A program made the position numbers and the translations under genes. A stretch of 64,000 nt of DNA from VRUE01 sp963817905 (GTDB taxonomy: Bacteria; Actinomycetota; Thermoleophilia; Solirubrobacterales; 70-9). Shown here one piece after another: positions 27,655 to 35,960 of this stretch. Every line of letters starts with the position of its first letter. The first letter of the stretch is position 1. The DNA lies in the NCBI GenBank assembly GCA_963817905.1, contig CAWFPS010000003.1, positions 434,001 through 498,000 on the forward strand. Reading direction: 5' to 3'. The notes beneath the pieces were generated by a model. It was not told the DNA's origin and did no database searches. It saw nothing but the letters and a program-made list of their open reading frames with translations.

Positions 27655-29124
27655 TCAGGAGCGCATGGCGGGGAAGAGCACAACCTCGCGCACGCTCTTG
27701 GCGCCGGTGAGCAGCATCACCAGGCGGTCGATGCCGATGCCGACGCCGCCGGTCGGCGGCATCCCCTGCTCTAGCGCGGCGACGAAATCCTCGTCGTAGG
27801 GCTGCGCCTCCTCGTCGCCGCGGGCCAGCTCCTCGGCCTGTTGCTCGAAGCGGCGGCGCTGCTCGTCTGGGTCGTTGAGCTCGGTGAATCCGTTGGCGAT
27901 CTCCATGCCGCCGGCGAAGGCCTCGAAGCGCTCGACCAGCCCCTCCTCGGAGCGGTGCGACTTGGCGAAGGGTGAGAGCTCGACTGGGTAGTCGACGACG
28001 AAGGTGGGCTGGATCAAGCCCGGCTCGACGTGCTTGGAGAGCAGGCCGTCAACCAGCTTGCCCCAGCCCTCCTCGGGGTCGGGCTCGGTGCCGATCGCCG
28101 CGGCCAGTGCCTCGCGGCTGGGGTGCTCGGCGATGTCGATGCCGCTGGCCTCGCGGATCGCCTCGCGGAAGGCGATCCGGTTCCAGGGCGGGGCGAAATC
28201 GATCGAGACGCCGTCGCGCTCGACCACCGTCGTGCCCAGCACCCGCTCCGCCACCTCGGCGACCATGTGCTCGACCCGGTGGGCGGTGTGCGCGTAGTCC
28301 GAGCAGGCCTCGTACCACTCGAGCATCGTGAACTCGGGGTTGTGCTTGTGCGAGATCCCCTCGTTGCGGAAGTCCTTGCCGAGCTCGTAGACGCGGTCGA
28401 TGCCGCCGACGACGAGTCGCTTCAGGTAGAGCTCGGTAGCGATGCGCAGGTAGAGGTCGCGGTCGAGCGCGTTGTGGTGGGTGGTGAAGGGGCGCGCCAG
28501 GGCGCCGCCGTAGAGCGGCTGCAGCACGGGGGTCTCGACCTCGACGAAGCCGCGTTCGTCGAGCCAGCGGCGCACCTCGCTGACAGTGCGGGCGCGCTGG
28601 GCGAATAGGCGGCGGCTCTCCTCGTTGGCGATCAGGTCGAGCTCGCGCTGGCGGTAGCGCGTCTCGACGTCCCCAAGGCCGTGGAACTTGTCGGGCGGCG
28701 GCCTCAGGCTCTTGGCCAGCAGCTTCCAGTGATCGATCGCCAGCGAGAGCTCGCCGCCGCGGCGGGTCGCCAGCGCGGTGCCCTCGACGCCGACGATGTC
28801 GCCGAGGTCGAGGTCGACCAGGACCGCGTAGGCCTCCTCGCCGAGCAGGTCCTCGCGGGCGTGCAGCTGGATCTGGCCGCTGGCATCGCGCAGGTCAAGG
28901 AAGCAGGCCTTGCCGTGCCCGCGCCGGCCGACCAGCCGCCCGGCCACCCGGTGGCGCGACTCGGTCTCCACCCCGGGCGCCAGTCCCTCATGCGCCACCC
29001 GAACCTCACCAATGTCCTCCCGCTCGGCGAACTCCGCTGGAAACGGATCGATCCCCGCCTCCCGCAACCTCTCCAGCTTCTCGCGCCGGTCACGAAGAAC
29101 ATCTGAGGCTTCGGAGTCACTCAT
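27655..29124 (-). CDS. lysS: Lysyl-tRNA synthetase, class II
   Basis: A 489-residue class II synthetase. The N-terminal OB anticodon-binding domain (about 50-150) includes VAGRLVGRRGHGKACFLDL. Motif 2 lies in GKDFRNEGISHKHNPEFTML, and motif 3 at GGVGIGIDRLVMLLTG. It charges tRNA-Lys. The order greA-lysS-clpC on one strand is usual in actinobacteria. A P2 element separates it from greA upstream and a P1 element follows it. Confidence 0.97.
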   Translation of the reverse strand: MSDSEASDVLRDRREKLERLREAGIDPFPAEFAEREDIGEVRVAHEGLAPGVETESRHRVAGRLVGRRGHGKACFLDLRDASGQIQLHAREDLLGEEAYAVLVDLDLGDIVGVEGTALATRRGGELSLAIDHWKLLAKSLRPPPDKFHGLGDVETRYRQRELDLIANEESRRLFAQRARTVSEVRRWLDERGFVEVETPVLQPLYGGALARPFTTHHNALDRDLYLRIATELYLKRLVVGGIDRVYELGKDFRNEGISHKHNPEFTMLEWYEACSDYAHTAHRVEHMVAEVAERVLGTTVVERDGVSIDFAPPWNRIAFREAIREASGIDIAEHPSREALAAAIGTEPDPEEGWGKLVDGLLSKHVEPGLIQPTFVVDYPVELSPFAKSHRSEEGLVERFEAFAGGMEIANGFTELNDPDEQRRRFEQQAEELARGDEEAQPYDEDFVAALEQGMPPTGGVGIGIDRLVMLLTGAKSVREVVLFPAMRS

Positions 29125-29151
29125 CGACGCGCGAGCCTATCGGGGTATCAA

Positions 29152-29264
29152 GACCCGCCCCGGCAGGGGTGGAGCGTCTTGTACTTTTTCGTCGACCGCA
29201 TCAAGGCGCCAGCCCAATCCCGCTCCACCGAAAAAGTTAAGCGGAACCCCTGCCGGGGCGGGTC
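29152..29264. repeat. Palindromic element P2, copy d
   Basis: Perfect 18-bp outer arms (GACCCGCCCCGGCAGGGG and complement). The minus-strand core opens TTCCGCTTAACTTTTTCGG and closes CGAAAAAGTACAAGACGC. It lies 15 bases after the greA stop and 27 bases before the lysS start. Outer arm sequence is unrelated to those of the other P2 copies. Confidence 0.9.
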
Positions 29265-29279
29265 CTCATCCGATGGGCT

Positions 29280-29759
29280 CTACGCAGTCTCGATCTTGGT
29301 GATCTTGAGCTTCTTCTTCGGCCCGCGCGGCACCTCGACGGTGACGATGTCGTTGCGCTTGTGCCCGATCAGGGCTTTGCCGATCGGCGACTCGTTGGAG
29401 AGCTTGTGCTCAAGCGGGTCGGCCTCGGTCGAGCCGACGATCTGAAACTTCTGCGAGTTGCCGCTCTTCTGGTCCTTGACGTGGACGATCGAGCCGAACC
29501 GCACCTCGTCGGTGCCGATTCCCTTCTCGTCGATCACGGTGGCGCGGCGCAACCGCTCTTCGAGCTGGGCGATCCGCTGCTCGAGCAGTGCCTGCTCGTT
29601 CTTGGCGTCGTCGTACTCGGCGTTCTCGGAGATGTCGCCGAACTCGCGGGCCTCCTTGATCCGTTCGGCGACCTCGCGCCGCTTCGCGGTCGTGAGCTGA
29701 TCGATCTCCTCCTTGAGCTTCTCGAGACCCTCTGGAGTGATTACGGACTGGCGACTCAC
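29280..29759 (-). CDS. greA: Transcription elongation factor GreA
   Basis: A 159-residue protein of standard length. The N-terminal coiled coil (about 1-80, EGLEKLKEEIDQLTTAKRRE, ISENAEYDDAKNEQA with the tip acidic residues) enters the RNA polymerase secondary channel. The C-terminal FKBP-like domain (about 85-157) ends in the conserved block with LSNESPIGKALIGHKRND. It rescues backtracked polymerase by stimulating RNA cleavage. Confidence 0.96.
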   Translation of the reverse strand: MSRQSVITPEGLEKLKEEIDQLTTAKRREVAERIKEAREFGDISENAEYDDAKNEQALLEQRIAQLEERLRRATVIDEKGIGTDEVRFGSIVHVKDQKSGNSQKFQIVGSTEADPLEHKLSNESPIGKALIGHKRNDIVTVEVPRGPKKKLKITKIETA

Positions 29760-29810
29760 TGGACCTACCTCGCTTTAGATTTGAGAACGGCGGGAAAACG
29801 GCTCCTAGAC

Positions 29811-29840
29811 CCAAAAACGCCCAGGTGCGACGGCGTTTTC
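29811..29840 (-). terminator. Intrinsic terminator-like hairpin between dus and greA
   Basis: On the minus strand, GAAAACGCC pairs with GGCGTTTTT around a ten-base loop, ending in a short U-run. It lies about 30 bases after the dus stop and 52 bases before the greA start. A perfect TATAAT on the same strand (29875-29870) overlaps the dus stop, so any greA transcript from it would carry this hairpin in its leader. Confidence 0.55.
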
Positions 29841-29870
29841 ATCACCGCACCAGGGCCGGAAGTCGCGGGA

Positions 29871-30872
29871 TTATAGCGAGGGCGCTGGAGCGGCTAGACC
29901 GGCGATCATCTGGCGGGCTCGCGGCAGGTCGGCGTGGCGCATCAGCTCGTCGGTGAACTCGGGGGTGGCGCCGAGCGGCTCCATGTACCAGGGGTAGAAC
30001 TTGCGCAGGTAGCGACCGGCCCGCTCGGTGCCCAGGTGCTCCTCGGCCCGGTCGATCACCCAGAGCAGCTCGGCCGTCACCTCGCCCCGGTCCGGAGGCG
30101 CCATTCGCCGCCCGGTCAGTTCCTCGAAAACCCAGGGGTTGCCGAGCGAGCCGCGGGCGATCATCACCGCGTCGGCACCGGACTCCTCGTAGGCCCGGCG
30201 CGCCGCATCGGCGCTCTTCAGGCCGCCGGAAACGATCACGGGCACCTCGATTCGCTCGACCAGCTCGCGGGTGAGCGCGTAGTCGGGCTGGCCCTTGTGG
30301 CCGACGGTCGCCGCCCGTGGGTGGAAGCCGATCGCCGCCACGCCGGCCTCCTCGGCGAGCCGCACCGCGAGGTCGTAGCCGGAGCGGTCGCCGGCCTCGA
30401 TGCCCGAGCGCAGCTTCACCGTCACCGGCAGGCCGCTGCCCTCGACCGCACCCCGCGCCAGTGCCAAGGCCAGGTCGGGGTCGCGCAGCAACTCGGCGCC
30501 GGCGCCGGTCTTGCGCACCTTGCGCACCGGGCAGCCCATGTTGATGTCGATCAGGTCGGCGCCGGCCTCGGCGGCGACCGCCGCCGCCGAGCGCATCACC
30601 TCGGCGTCGTGGCCGAAGAGCTGCAGCGAGACCGGATGCTCGTCGGGATGAATCCGCATCAGCTCGCGCAGGGTGCGCTCGTTGCGGTGGTGCAGGCCGA
30701 AGCTGGAGACCATCTCGGAGACCGCCAGGCCGGCGCCGTGGCGCTTTGCCTGCAGGCGCACGAACCAGTTGCCGATCCCCGCCAGGGGAGCGAGCAAGAC
30801 CCGGTTGGAGATCTCGACGTCGCCGATCCGCAGCGGATCAGTCAGCGGGGGCTGTGGACTCGTGTCGCTCAT
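29871..30872 (-). CDS. dus: tRNA-dihydrouridine synthase, DusB-type
   Basis: A 333-residue flavoenzyme. The FMN barrel opens NRVLLAPLAGIGNWFVR. The catalytic cysteine is in DINMGCPVRKVRKTGAGAEL, the phosphate site in IVSGGLKSADAARRAYEESG, then DAVMIARGSLGNPWVF. It reduces uridines in tRNA D-loops with NADPH. The first 35 bases overlap the 3' end of coaX, so translation is coupled. Confidence 0.93.
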   Translation of the reverse strand: MSDTSPQPPLTDPLRIGDVEISNRVLLAPLAGIGNWFVRLQAKRHGAGLAVSEMVSSFGLHHRNERTLRELMRIHPDEHPVSLQLFGHDAEVMRSAAAVAAEAGADLIDINMGCPVRKVRKTGAGAELLRDPDLALALARGAVEGSGLPVTVKLRSGIEAGDRSGYDLAVRLAEEAGVAAIGFHPRAATVGHKGQPDYALTRELVERIEVPVIVSGGLKSADAARRAYEESGADAVMIARGSLGNPWVFEELTGRRMAPPDRGEVTAELLWVIDRAEEHLGTERAGRYLRKFYPWYMEPLGATPEFTDELMRHADLPRARQMIAGLAAPAPSL

Positions 30873-31617
30873 GGATCAGGCGCAGCCCCTTCAGGGTAAG
30901 GAGATCGTCGACCTCGTCGATCGTTTCCGCGAAGGGGACGACGGTGGAGGCGTAGCCGCCGGTGGCGAGAACCTGCGGATTCGGCAACTCTTCTTCGATC
31001 CGGCGAACGATGCCGTCGATCAAGCCGGCGAAACCGAAGATGAAGCCGGAATGGATCGCAGCCCGGGTCGAACGGCCGATCGCTTCCCGCGGCTCTTCGA
31101 GATCGATTCTGGTGATCCGTGCCGCCCGCTCGATCAGGGCGCTGAGCGAGGGCGCGAGACCGGGGCCGATCGCGCCACCGAGATACTCGCCGGCAGCGGA
31201 GACCACGTCGATGTTGATGCCGGTGCCGAAGTCGACCGAGACGCAGGCCTCGCCGAAGCGCTCGTAGGCGGCTATCGCGTTGACCAGGCGGTCGGCGCCG
31301 ACCTCGAGCGGGTTGTCGATCCGAATCGGCATCCCGGTCTTCACTCCGGGCCCGATCGTCAGGCAGTTGGCGTCGAGGTAGCGTGCTGCGAGCTGCTCGA
31401 ACTGAGTGCCGAGCGGCGGAACCACCGAGGAGACGCAGAGCCCGTCGACGTCCTTGAACGACATCCCACAGAGGCCGAAGAGCCCGGCGATCCGCTCGGC
31501 CAGCTCATCGCCGGTGGCGCCCGAGCGAGTCTGGAAGCGCCAGTGCTCGACCAGGCTCTCGCCCTCGAAGGCGCCCAGGTGGGTCTGGGTGTTACCGACA
31601 TCGACCGCAAGGAGCAC
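30838..31617 (-). CDS. coaX: Type III pantothenate kinase
   Basis: A 259-residue ASKHA-fold kinase. Phosphate-1 motif LLAVDVGNTQTHLGAFEG, the pantothenate-site block PLEVGADRLVNAIAAYERFG, phosphate-2 SVDFGTGINIDVVSAAGEYL and the adenosine site VLATGGYASTV are all present. It performs the first step of coenzyme A synthesis and needs a monovalent cation. It overlaps dus downstream. It is divergent from the GST-like gene, with 34 bases between starts. Confidence 0.95.
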   Translation of the reverse strand: MLLAVDVGNTQTHLGAFEGESLVEHWRFQTRSGATGDELAERIAGLFGLCGMSFKDVDGLCVSSVVPPLGTQFEQLAARYLDANCLTIGPGVKTGMPIRIDNPLEVGADRLVNAIAAYERFGEACVSVDFGTGINIDVVSAAGEYLGGAIGPGLAPSLSALIERAARITRIDLEEPREAIGRSTRAAIHSGFIFGFAGLIDGIVRRIEEELPNPQVLATGGYASTVVPFAETIDEVDDLLTLKGLRLIHERHESTAPAD

Positions 31618-31651
31618 GGCGCGATTATCGCCGACGCCGTAGGATCGGCGC

Positions 31652-32403
31652 GTGGAGGCGCGGCTTTACACGATCCCTGGCTCGCATCCGGGAATGGCGA
31701 CCCGGATGATGCTGGAGCAGAAGGGGATCGCCTACAAGCGCACCGACCTCTTCCCGGTGATGTCGAAGGGAATCCTCCGCGTCCTCGGCTTCCCGGGCAA
31801 AACGGTGCCGGCGCTGAAGATCGACGGGCGCAAGGTGCAGGGCTCACGCCCGATCGCCCGCGAGCTGGACCGGCTGGTGCCGGAGCCTCCCCTCTTCCCC
31901 ACCGACCCCACGCAACTGGCCGCGGTCGAGGAGGCTGAGCGCTTCGGCGACGAGGAGCTACAGCACCCGATCCGCCAGATTTCCTGGTGGTCGATCAGGA
32001 AGGACAACTCCTCGCTGCGCAGCTACTCGGAGGGGGCCAAGCTCGGCATCCCGATCGGACTGGCCGTACGCACCGCGGCCCCGATCGTCGCCCTCGCGGC
32101 CCGCACCAACGAGGCGACCGACGAGAACGTGCGCCGCGACCTTGCCGCCCTGCCGGGATTTCTCGACAAGATCGACGCCTGGATCGAGGCCGGGGTGCTG
32201 AACGGAGAGCAACTCAACGCCGCCGACTTCCAGATCGCCCCCAGCATCGCCCTGGCGATGACGCTTGACGACCTGCGTCCCGCAATCGAGCGCCAGCCGC
32301 CGGCGCCCTGGCCAAGCGGGTCATCCCCCATTACCCGGGCAAAGCCCCACCGGTCCTCCCGCCCGCCTGGCTGCAGCAACTGCGCGAGCCGACCGCCACC
32401 TAG
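31652..32403 (+). CDS. Glutathione S-transferase-like (thioredoxin-fold) protein, one frameshift
   Basis: About 250 residues from an annotated GTG at 31652. The N-terminal thioredoxin fold opens EARLYTIPGSHPGMATRMML and has the cis-proline strand GKTVPALKIDGRKVQGSRPI. A helical C-terminal domain follows with the N-capping-like DFQIAPSIALAM. Actinobacteria lack glutathione, so the thiol is unknown. The frame breaks near 32292 in a GCC/CCG string. Joining frames gives the natural end PPAWLQQLREPTAT and stop 32401-32403, seven bases before element P3a. Confidence 0.7.
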
Positions 32404-32452
32404 TAGGTCGGTGTCAGGGCACCATCCGCTCGGACAATCGGCGGCCTAATTA

Positions 32453-34050
32453 CTTGCCCCGGAAAAGCCCCCGGGCATGAAAACGGCCGCGCAGGAGGTT
32501 CAGCGCGGCCGTCTTCTAAATGGGCATTTGCTCTTGCGAGCTTGCCGATCGTTTCAAGTGGGCAGGACGGCGACGGTGTCCAGGTCATAGGCGAAGGTTG
32601 CCCAACCTGTCCAGATCCGCTCGCCCTCGACACCCTTCAACCTCGCTCGCCGCAGCCCGTAGCCTCGCTTGAGGTGGGAGATGCGACCCTCGGCCCCGAC
32701 TCGGTAGCGGGCCAGGCGGCGTTCGGTGCGCCGCGAGCGCCCCGGCTCCTTGCGGCCGGCGATGAAGGTCCGTTCGGGCGCGATCGCGGCGAGCTGCTCG
32801 TCGGTGCGGAGGTGGCCGAAGCCGCCGTCGAGGGCGAACTCGCGCGGGCAGATCCCGAGGCCGGTGAGCTCGGCGACGGTCTGCGGCAGGAGCTCGTTCT
32901 CGTTCGGGGCGCCGGGAAGCGAGGCGGGCGGCAGCAGAAGGCCGCGCTGGCCGGGCTTGGTCGAGGCGGTGAGCTCGCAGAGCTGGACGACGTAGCCGAA
33001 CTCGGTCGGCTTGCCCTGCTTGCCCTTGCGAATCGGCCGCGCATCGGGGTCTGAGAGCGAGACGAGCCGATCGTAGATCGGCTCGCCGGCGATGCGCTTG
33101 GCGATCTGCTCGGTGACCTTCTCGCAGCGCTCTGCCAGCTCGGTGAGCCGCCGTGCGGCGCCGAGCTTGGCCTGGGCGCCACGGCCGCGCGCCCGGCCCT
33201 TGATCGCAGCGGCCAGCTTGCGGGCTTCGCCGACCGAGCGGCGCAAAAGCTCGCCGCACTCCCCGGTGAGGCGCAGGACCTCGGCCTTGCGCTCGCCCGA
33301 GCGGCGGGCGAGGGTTCGCGACATCGCCCGCAGCCGCTTGCCCAGCGCGCGGGAGCGGTCGCGCACCGCCTTGGTCTCCTCGCCGGCCAGCGAGAGCATC
33401 TTGCGCGCCTCGCGCGCCAGCGCCTTGACCCCGTCGGCGGCCAGGCCGGAGTCGGTCGGGTAGCGCACGTCGGCCTCGACCACGGTCGAGTCGATCCGTG
33501 CGGCCCGCGCTCGAAAGCGTCGCTCCCTCTGCGCCTTTGCGATCAGCGCCCGGGTCAGCTCCGCGACCGTCTCCGCCCCCAGGCGACGCGTCAGCTTGCG
33601 GACCGTCGACTCGCAGGGAACCCGCTCGTGCAGGGGGATCAGGCAGAAGCGGCGCAGGTGCAGGGAGTCGGAGACCTCGCGAACCAGGGTCTCGTAGCCC
33701 CAGCCGGTGCGCTGCTTGAGCACCATCAGCCGCACGTAGGTCTCCATCGCGATCGTCGGCCGTCCTTCGCTCAACATGGCCCGCCCGGTCTCGCTCGCTT
33801 CCTCCTCCCAATGCGTGGCGATCGGCCGCAGCAGCTCCGGATCGCCGAGCAGTTCGTCGATCTTCCCCAAGTCCTCCGGCAGCTCCTTGGCCTCGACCGG
33901 CAACACCTCGTCCCAAAGCGTCTCCGCCTGCGGCGCTCGCAGGGTCAGCATATGTACCTCCTCGATCTTGAAACATGCCCATTACCAGGACATTCTCGAG
34001 ATGAGTCCGGACGGATCAGGCTCAGGGGCGGCTACTTTTTCCGGGGCAAG
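32453..34050 (-). mobile_element. Insertion sequence, about 1.6 kb, inserted in a hairpin tip
   Basis: Terminal inverted repeats CTTGCCCCGGAAAA are found at both ends, with one transposase gene between. The element is flanked on both sides by TAATTA, which is either a 6-bp target duplication or part of the palindromic target; the two cannot be told apart because TAATTA is its own complement. An internal hairpin (ACGGCCGCGC and GCGCGGCCGT, about 32484-32515) follows the transposase gene and ends in a U-run on its strand. The frame is intact, so the element may still be mobile. Confidence 0.85.
32554..33951 (-). CDS. DDE transposase, IS1182/ISNCY-like
   Basis: A 465-residue transposase. The N-terminal DNA-binding part contains MLSEGRPTIAMETYVRLMVL and TGWGYETLVREVSDSLHLRR. 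Likely catalytic acids are D in RARAARIDSTVVEADV, D in REFALDGGFGHLRTD and E in RVGAEGRISHLKRGYGLRR. The end, ERIWTGWATFAYDLDTVA, is typical of this transposase group. Family assignment below DDE is tentative. Coding quality matches the host genome, so it has either been resident a long time or came from a similar genome. Confidence 0.85.
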   Translation of the reverse strand: MLTLRAPQAETLWDEVLPVEAKELPEDLGKIDELLGDPELLRPIATHWEEEASETGRAMLSEGRPTIAMETYVRLMVLKQRTGWGYETLVREVSDSLHLRRFCLIPLHERVPCESTVRKLTRRLGAETVAELTRALIAKAQRERRFRARAARIDSTVVEADVRYPTDSGLAADGVKALAREARKMLSLAGEETKAVRDRSRALGKRLRAMSRTLARRSGERKAEVLRLTGECGELLRRSVGEARKLAAAIKGRARGRGAQAKLGAARRLTELAERCEKVTEQIAKRIAGEPIYDRLVSLSDPDARPIRKGKQGKPTEFGYVVQLCELTASTKPGQRGLLLPPASLPGAPNENELLPQTVAELTGLGICPREFALDGGFGHLRTDEQLAAIAPERTFIAGRKEPGRSRRTERRLARYRVGAEGRISHLKRGYGLRRARLKGVEGERIWTGWATFAYDLDTVAVLPT

Positions 34051-34601
34051 TAATTAGGCCGCCGATTTGAGTATCCGCCCGCTCGGATGGTGCCCTGACA
34101 CCGCCTCAAAGCGTGCCGAGACATCTGACACGCTGGCCGGAGCCGAGGGATGCGAAGGCGGCGGAGAAGCTTGGTGCCGTCGGGCAGAACGAGATTCGAA
34201 TCGAGTTCTAGCAATGGGGTGAGTACGAAGCGGCGGGTGGTGACCTCGCGGTGGGGGAGCGTGAGGCGGTCGGTTGAGAGTTCGAGGTCGCCGAGCAGGA
34301 GCAGGTCGATGTCGAGCGGGCGGGGGCTGTGGCGGGGGGCGTCGAGGGCGCGGCCGCGGGCGGCCTCGATCTCCTTGCAGAGGTCGAGCAGGGCCTCGGG
34401 CTCCAGATCGGTGCGGATGCGGATCGCGGCATTGAGGAAGTCGGGTTGGTCGAGGACCTCGCCCACCGGCTCCGTCTCATAGGTCGAGGAGGCGGCATCG
34501 ACCTCCACCCCGCGCTCGCGCAGGCCGTCGATCGCCGCCCGCAGGTGCGACTCACGGTCGCCGGCGTTGGAGCCGAGACCGAGGTATCCGATTCTCACCA
34601 C
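34032..34601 (-). CDS. folK: 2-amino-4-hydroxy-6-hydroxymethyldihydropteridine pyrophosphokinase, with repeat-derived C-terminus
   Basis: The HPPK fold is clear: GYLGLGSNAGDRESHLRAAI, SSTYETEPVGEVLDQPDFLN and SPRPLDIDLLLLGDLEL. It transfers pyrophosphate from ATP to the pterin in folate synthesis. From about residue 165 on (CQGTIRAGGYSNRRPNYLPR) the protein is encoded by element P3a and the end of the insertion sequence. Without the insertion the frame would stop at the TAG of TAATTAG. The core enzyme appears whole. The gene stands apart from folP/folB because a fic gene on the other strand lies between. Confidence 0.85.
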   Translation of the reverse strand: MVRIGYLGLGSNAGDRESHLRAAIDGLRERGVEVDAASSTYETEPVGEVLDQPDFLNAAIRIRTDLEPEALLDLCKEIEAARGRALDAPRHSPRPLDIDLLLLGDLELSTDRLTLPHREVTTRRFVLTPLLELDSNLVLPDGTKLLRRLRIPRLRPACQMSRHALRRCQGTIRAGGYSNRRPNYLPRKK

Positions 34602-34666
34602 GGATGGAATCTATTAGGCCTGTCGCTGACACCGGAACGGCCAGGAAAGTTCGGCAATTCCCCCTG

Positions 34667-34698
34667 TTACCGAACTTTACGAAACTAAAGTTCGGTAA
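34667..34698. promoter_or_regulatory. Perfect 13-bp operator upstream of the Fic gene
   Basis: TTACCGAACTTTA (34667-34679) and its perfect complement (34686-34698) are separated by six bases. A further half site AAAGTTCGGCAA lies at 34647-34658. The region is strikingly AT-rich for this genome and ends 20 bases before the Fic start. The winged-helix end of the Fic protein makes autoregulation plausible, which is inference. Confidence 0.65.
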
Positions 34699-34718
34699 TA
34701 TTTCGCGTATCGAACCTT

Positions 34719-35954
34719 ATGACTCCTAAGGGACATCTGGAAGAGCGCATCTGGCACGCCGACTACGGCCGCTACGGAGGGCGGCGGTCGAGGGGGTCGT
34801 TCAGCTACCAGGCTTACGTTCCAGAGCCGATCGCCGAGTTCGACCTTGCCCTGCCAGGCGATGTGGCAGAGGTCAGCAGCGAAGCCGAACGCGAGGTTTC
34901 GCTTCTCAACCGCGATCCACCTGGGCTGGATGGCCTGGAGGCGTTGGCTCGCCAGCTACTGCGAGCGGAGTCTCTTGCCTCCTCGCGAATCGAGGGCCTG
35001 ACCCTCTCCCATCGACGCCTCGCAAAAGCCGCCGTCGACCCCGAGGGCAGCCGGGACGTCAACGCCCGCTCGGTCGTGGGCAACATCATCGCCATGGAGA
35101 AGGCGGTCGAAATCGGTGCCGCTGCCGATCGGCTCTCCGTCGAGAGCATCGTGGCGATTCACGAGACGCTCTTTCGCGACACCCGCGACGACACCATCGC
35201 GGGCAAGATCCGCACGACGCAGAACTGGATCGGCGGGAGCGCTGACACGCCACGCAATGCCGACTTCATTCCACCGCCGCCAGAACTGGTCTCACCGCTG
35301 CTCGAGGATCTCGGCAAGTTCATCAATCGCAACGACCTACCGTCGATTGTGCAAGCGGCAATTGCCCACGCGCAGTTCGAGACCATCCACCCCTTTCCCG
35401 ACGGCAACGGGCGCGTTGGGCGATGCCTGATTCACGCGATCCTCCGTCGCCGTGACCTGGCCAAGCGCTACGTGCCGCCGATCAGCCTCGTGCTCGCCAC
35501 CGACGTGCGTGGCTACGAACAAGGGCTGACGGACTTTCGGCAAGGTGAGGATGCGGCCTGGTGCGCCGTCTTCGCACAGGCGACACGCACGGCCGCACGC
35601 GAGGCGGAGAGCTTCGCGCAGCGGATCGAGCTATTGCAAGAGAACTGGCTTCGCCGTGCCGGGAACCCGCGCAGCGATGCTGCAGCCCGAAAGCTGATCG
35701 GCGCCATTCCGGCACAGCCGATCGTCGACATCCCCACCACGATGGAGATCGCGGGCGTATCGGATGTGGCTGCCGGCCGGGCCGTCGACAGGCTCGAGCA
35801 AGCAGGGGTTCTTCAACCTGCGAGACCCGGGCAGAAGCGCAAACGGTCCTGGGAGGCACGCGAGCTCTTCGACCTGGTCAACGACTTCGAGCGTGGCCTG
35901 GCGACGCTGCCGGGGAAACGACGCCCAGCGCGACCCGCACCGGGCCCCGGATAA
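34719..35954 (+). CDS. Fic-family AMP-transferase with N-terminal inhibitory helix and C-terminal winged helix
   Basis: A 411-residue Fic protein. The inhibitory helix (S/T)xxxE(G/N) is in ESLASSRIEGL at about residue 90, so this is a class II enzyme. The catalytic loop HPFPDGNGRVGR lies at about residue 225 with the flap upstream (ADFIPPPPELV). A winged-helix domain follows at about 330-375 (PTTMEIAGVSDVAAGRAVDR). Fic enzymes attach AMP to hydroxyl side chains of proteins. Lower GC, its own AT-rich promoter and its position inside the folate cluster on the opposite strand suggest horizontal insertion. No separate antitoxin gene is seen. Confidence 0.88.
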   Translation: MTPKGHLEERIWHADYGRYGGRRSRGSFSYQAYVPEPIAEFDLALPGDVAEVSSEAEREVSLLNRDPPGLDGLEALARQLLRAESLASSRIEGLTLSHRRLAKAAVDPEGSRDVNARSVVGNIIAMEKAVEIGAAADRLSVESIVAIHETLFRDTRDDTIAGKIRTTQNWIGGSADTPRNADFIPPPPELVSPLLEDLGKFINRNDLPSIVQAAIAHAQFETIHPFPDGNGRVGRCLIHAILRRRDLAKRYVPPISLVLATDVRGYEQGLTDFRQGEDAAWCAVFAQATRTAAREAESFAQRIELLQENWLRRAGNPRSDAAARKLIGAIPAQPIVDIPTTMEIAGVSDVAAGRAVDRLEQAGVLQPARPGQKRKRSWEARELFDLVNDFERGLATLPGKRRPARPAPGPG

Positions 35955-35960
35955 AGCGAG

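Larger units (their letters stand above)
32410..34102. repeat. Palindromic element P3, copy a, split by an insertion sequence
   Basis: Outer arms GGTGTCAGGGCACCATCCG (32410-32428) and its perfect complement (34084-34102) flank the insertion sequence. Inside them are the P3 blocks: CGGACAATCGGCGGCCTAATTA on the left, split here at its tip, and TAATTAGGCCGCCG then TTTGAGTATCCGCCCG on the right. Removing 32453-34050 and one TAATTA restores a P3 element of about 90 bp like those at 37243 and 49248. Confidence 0.85.
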
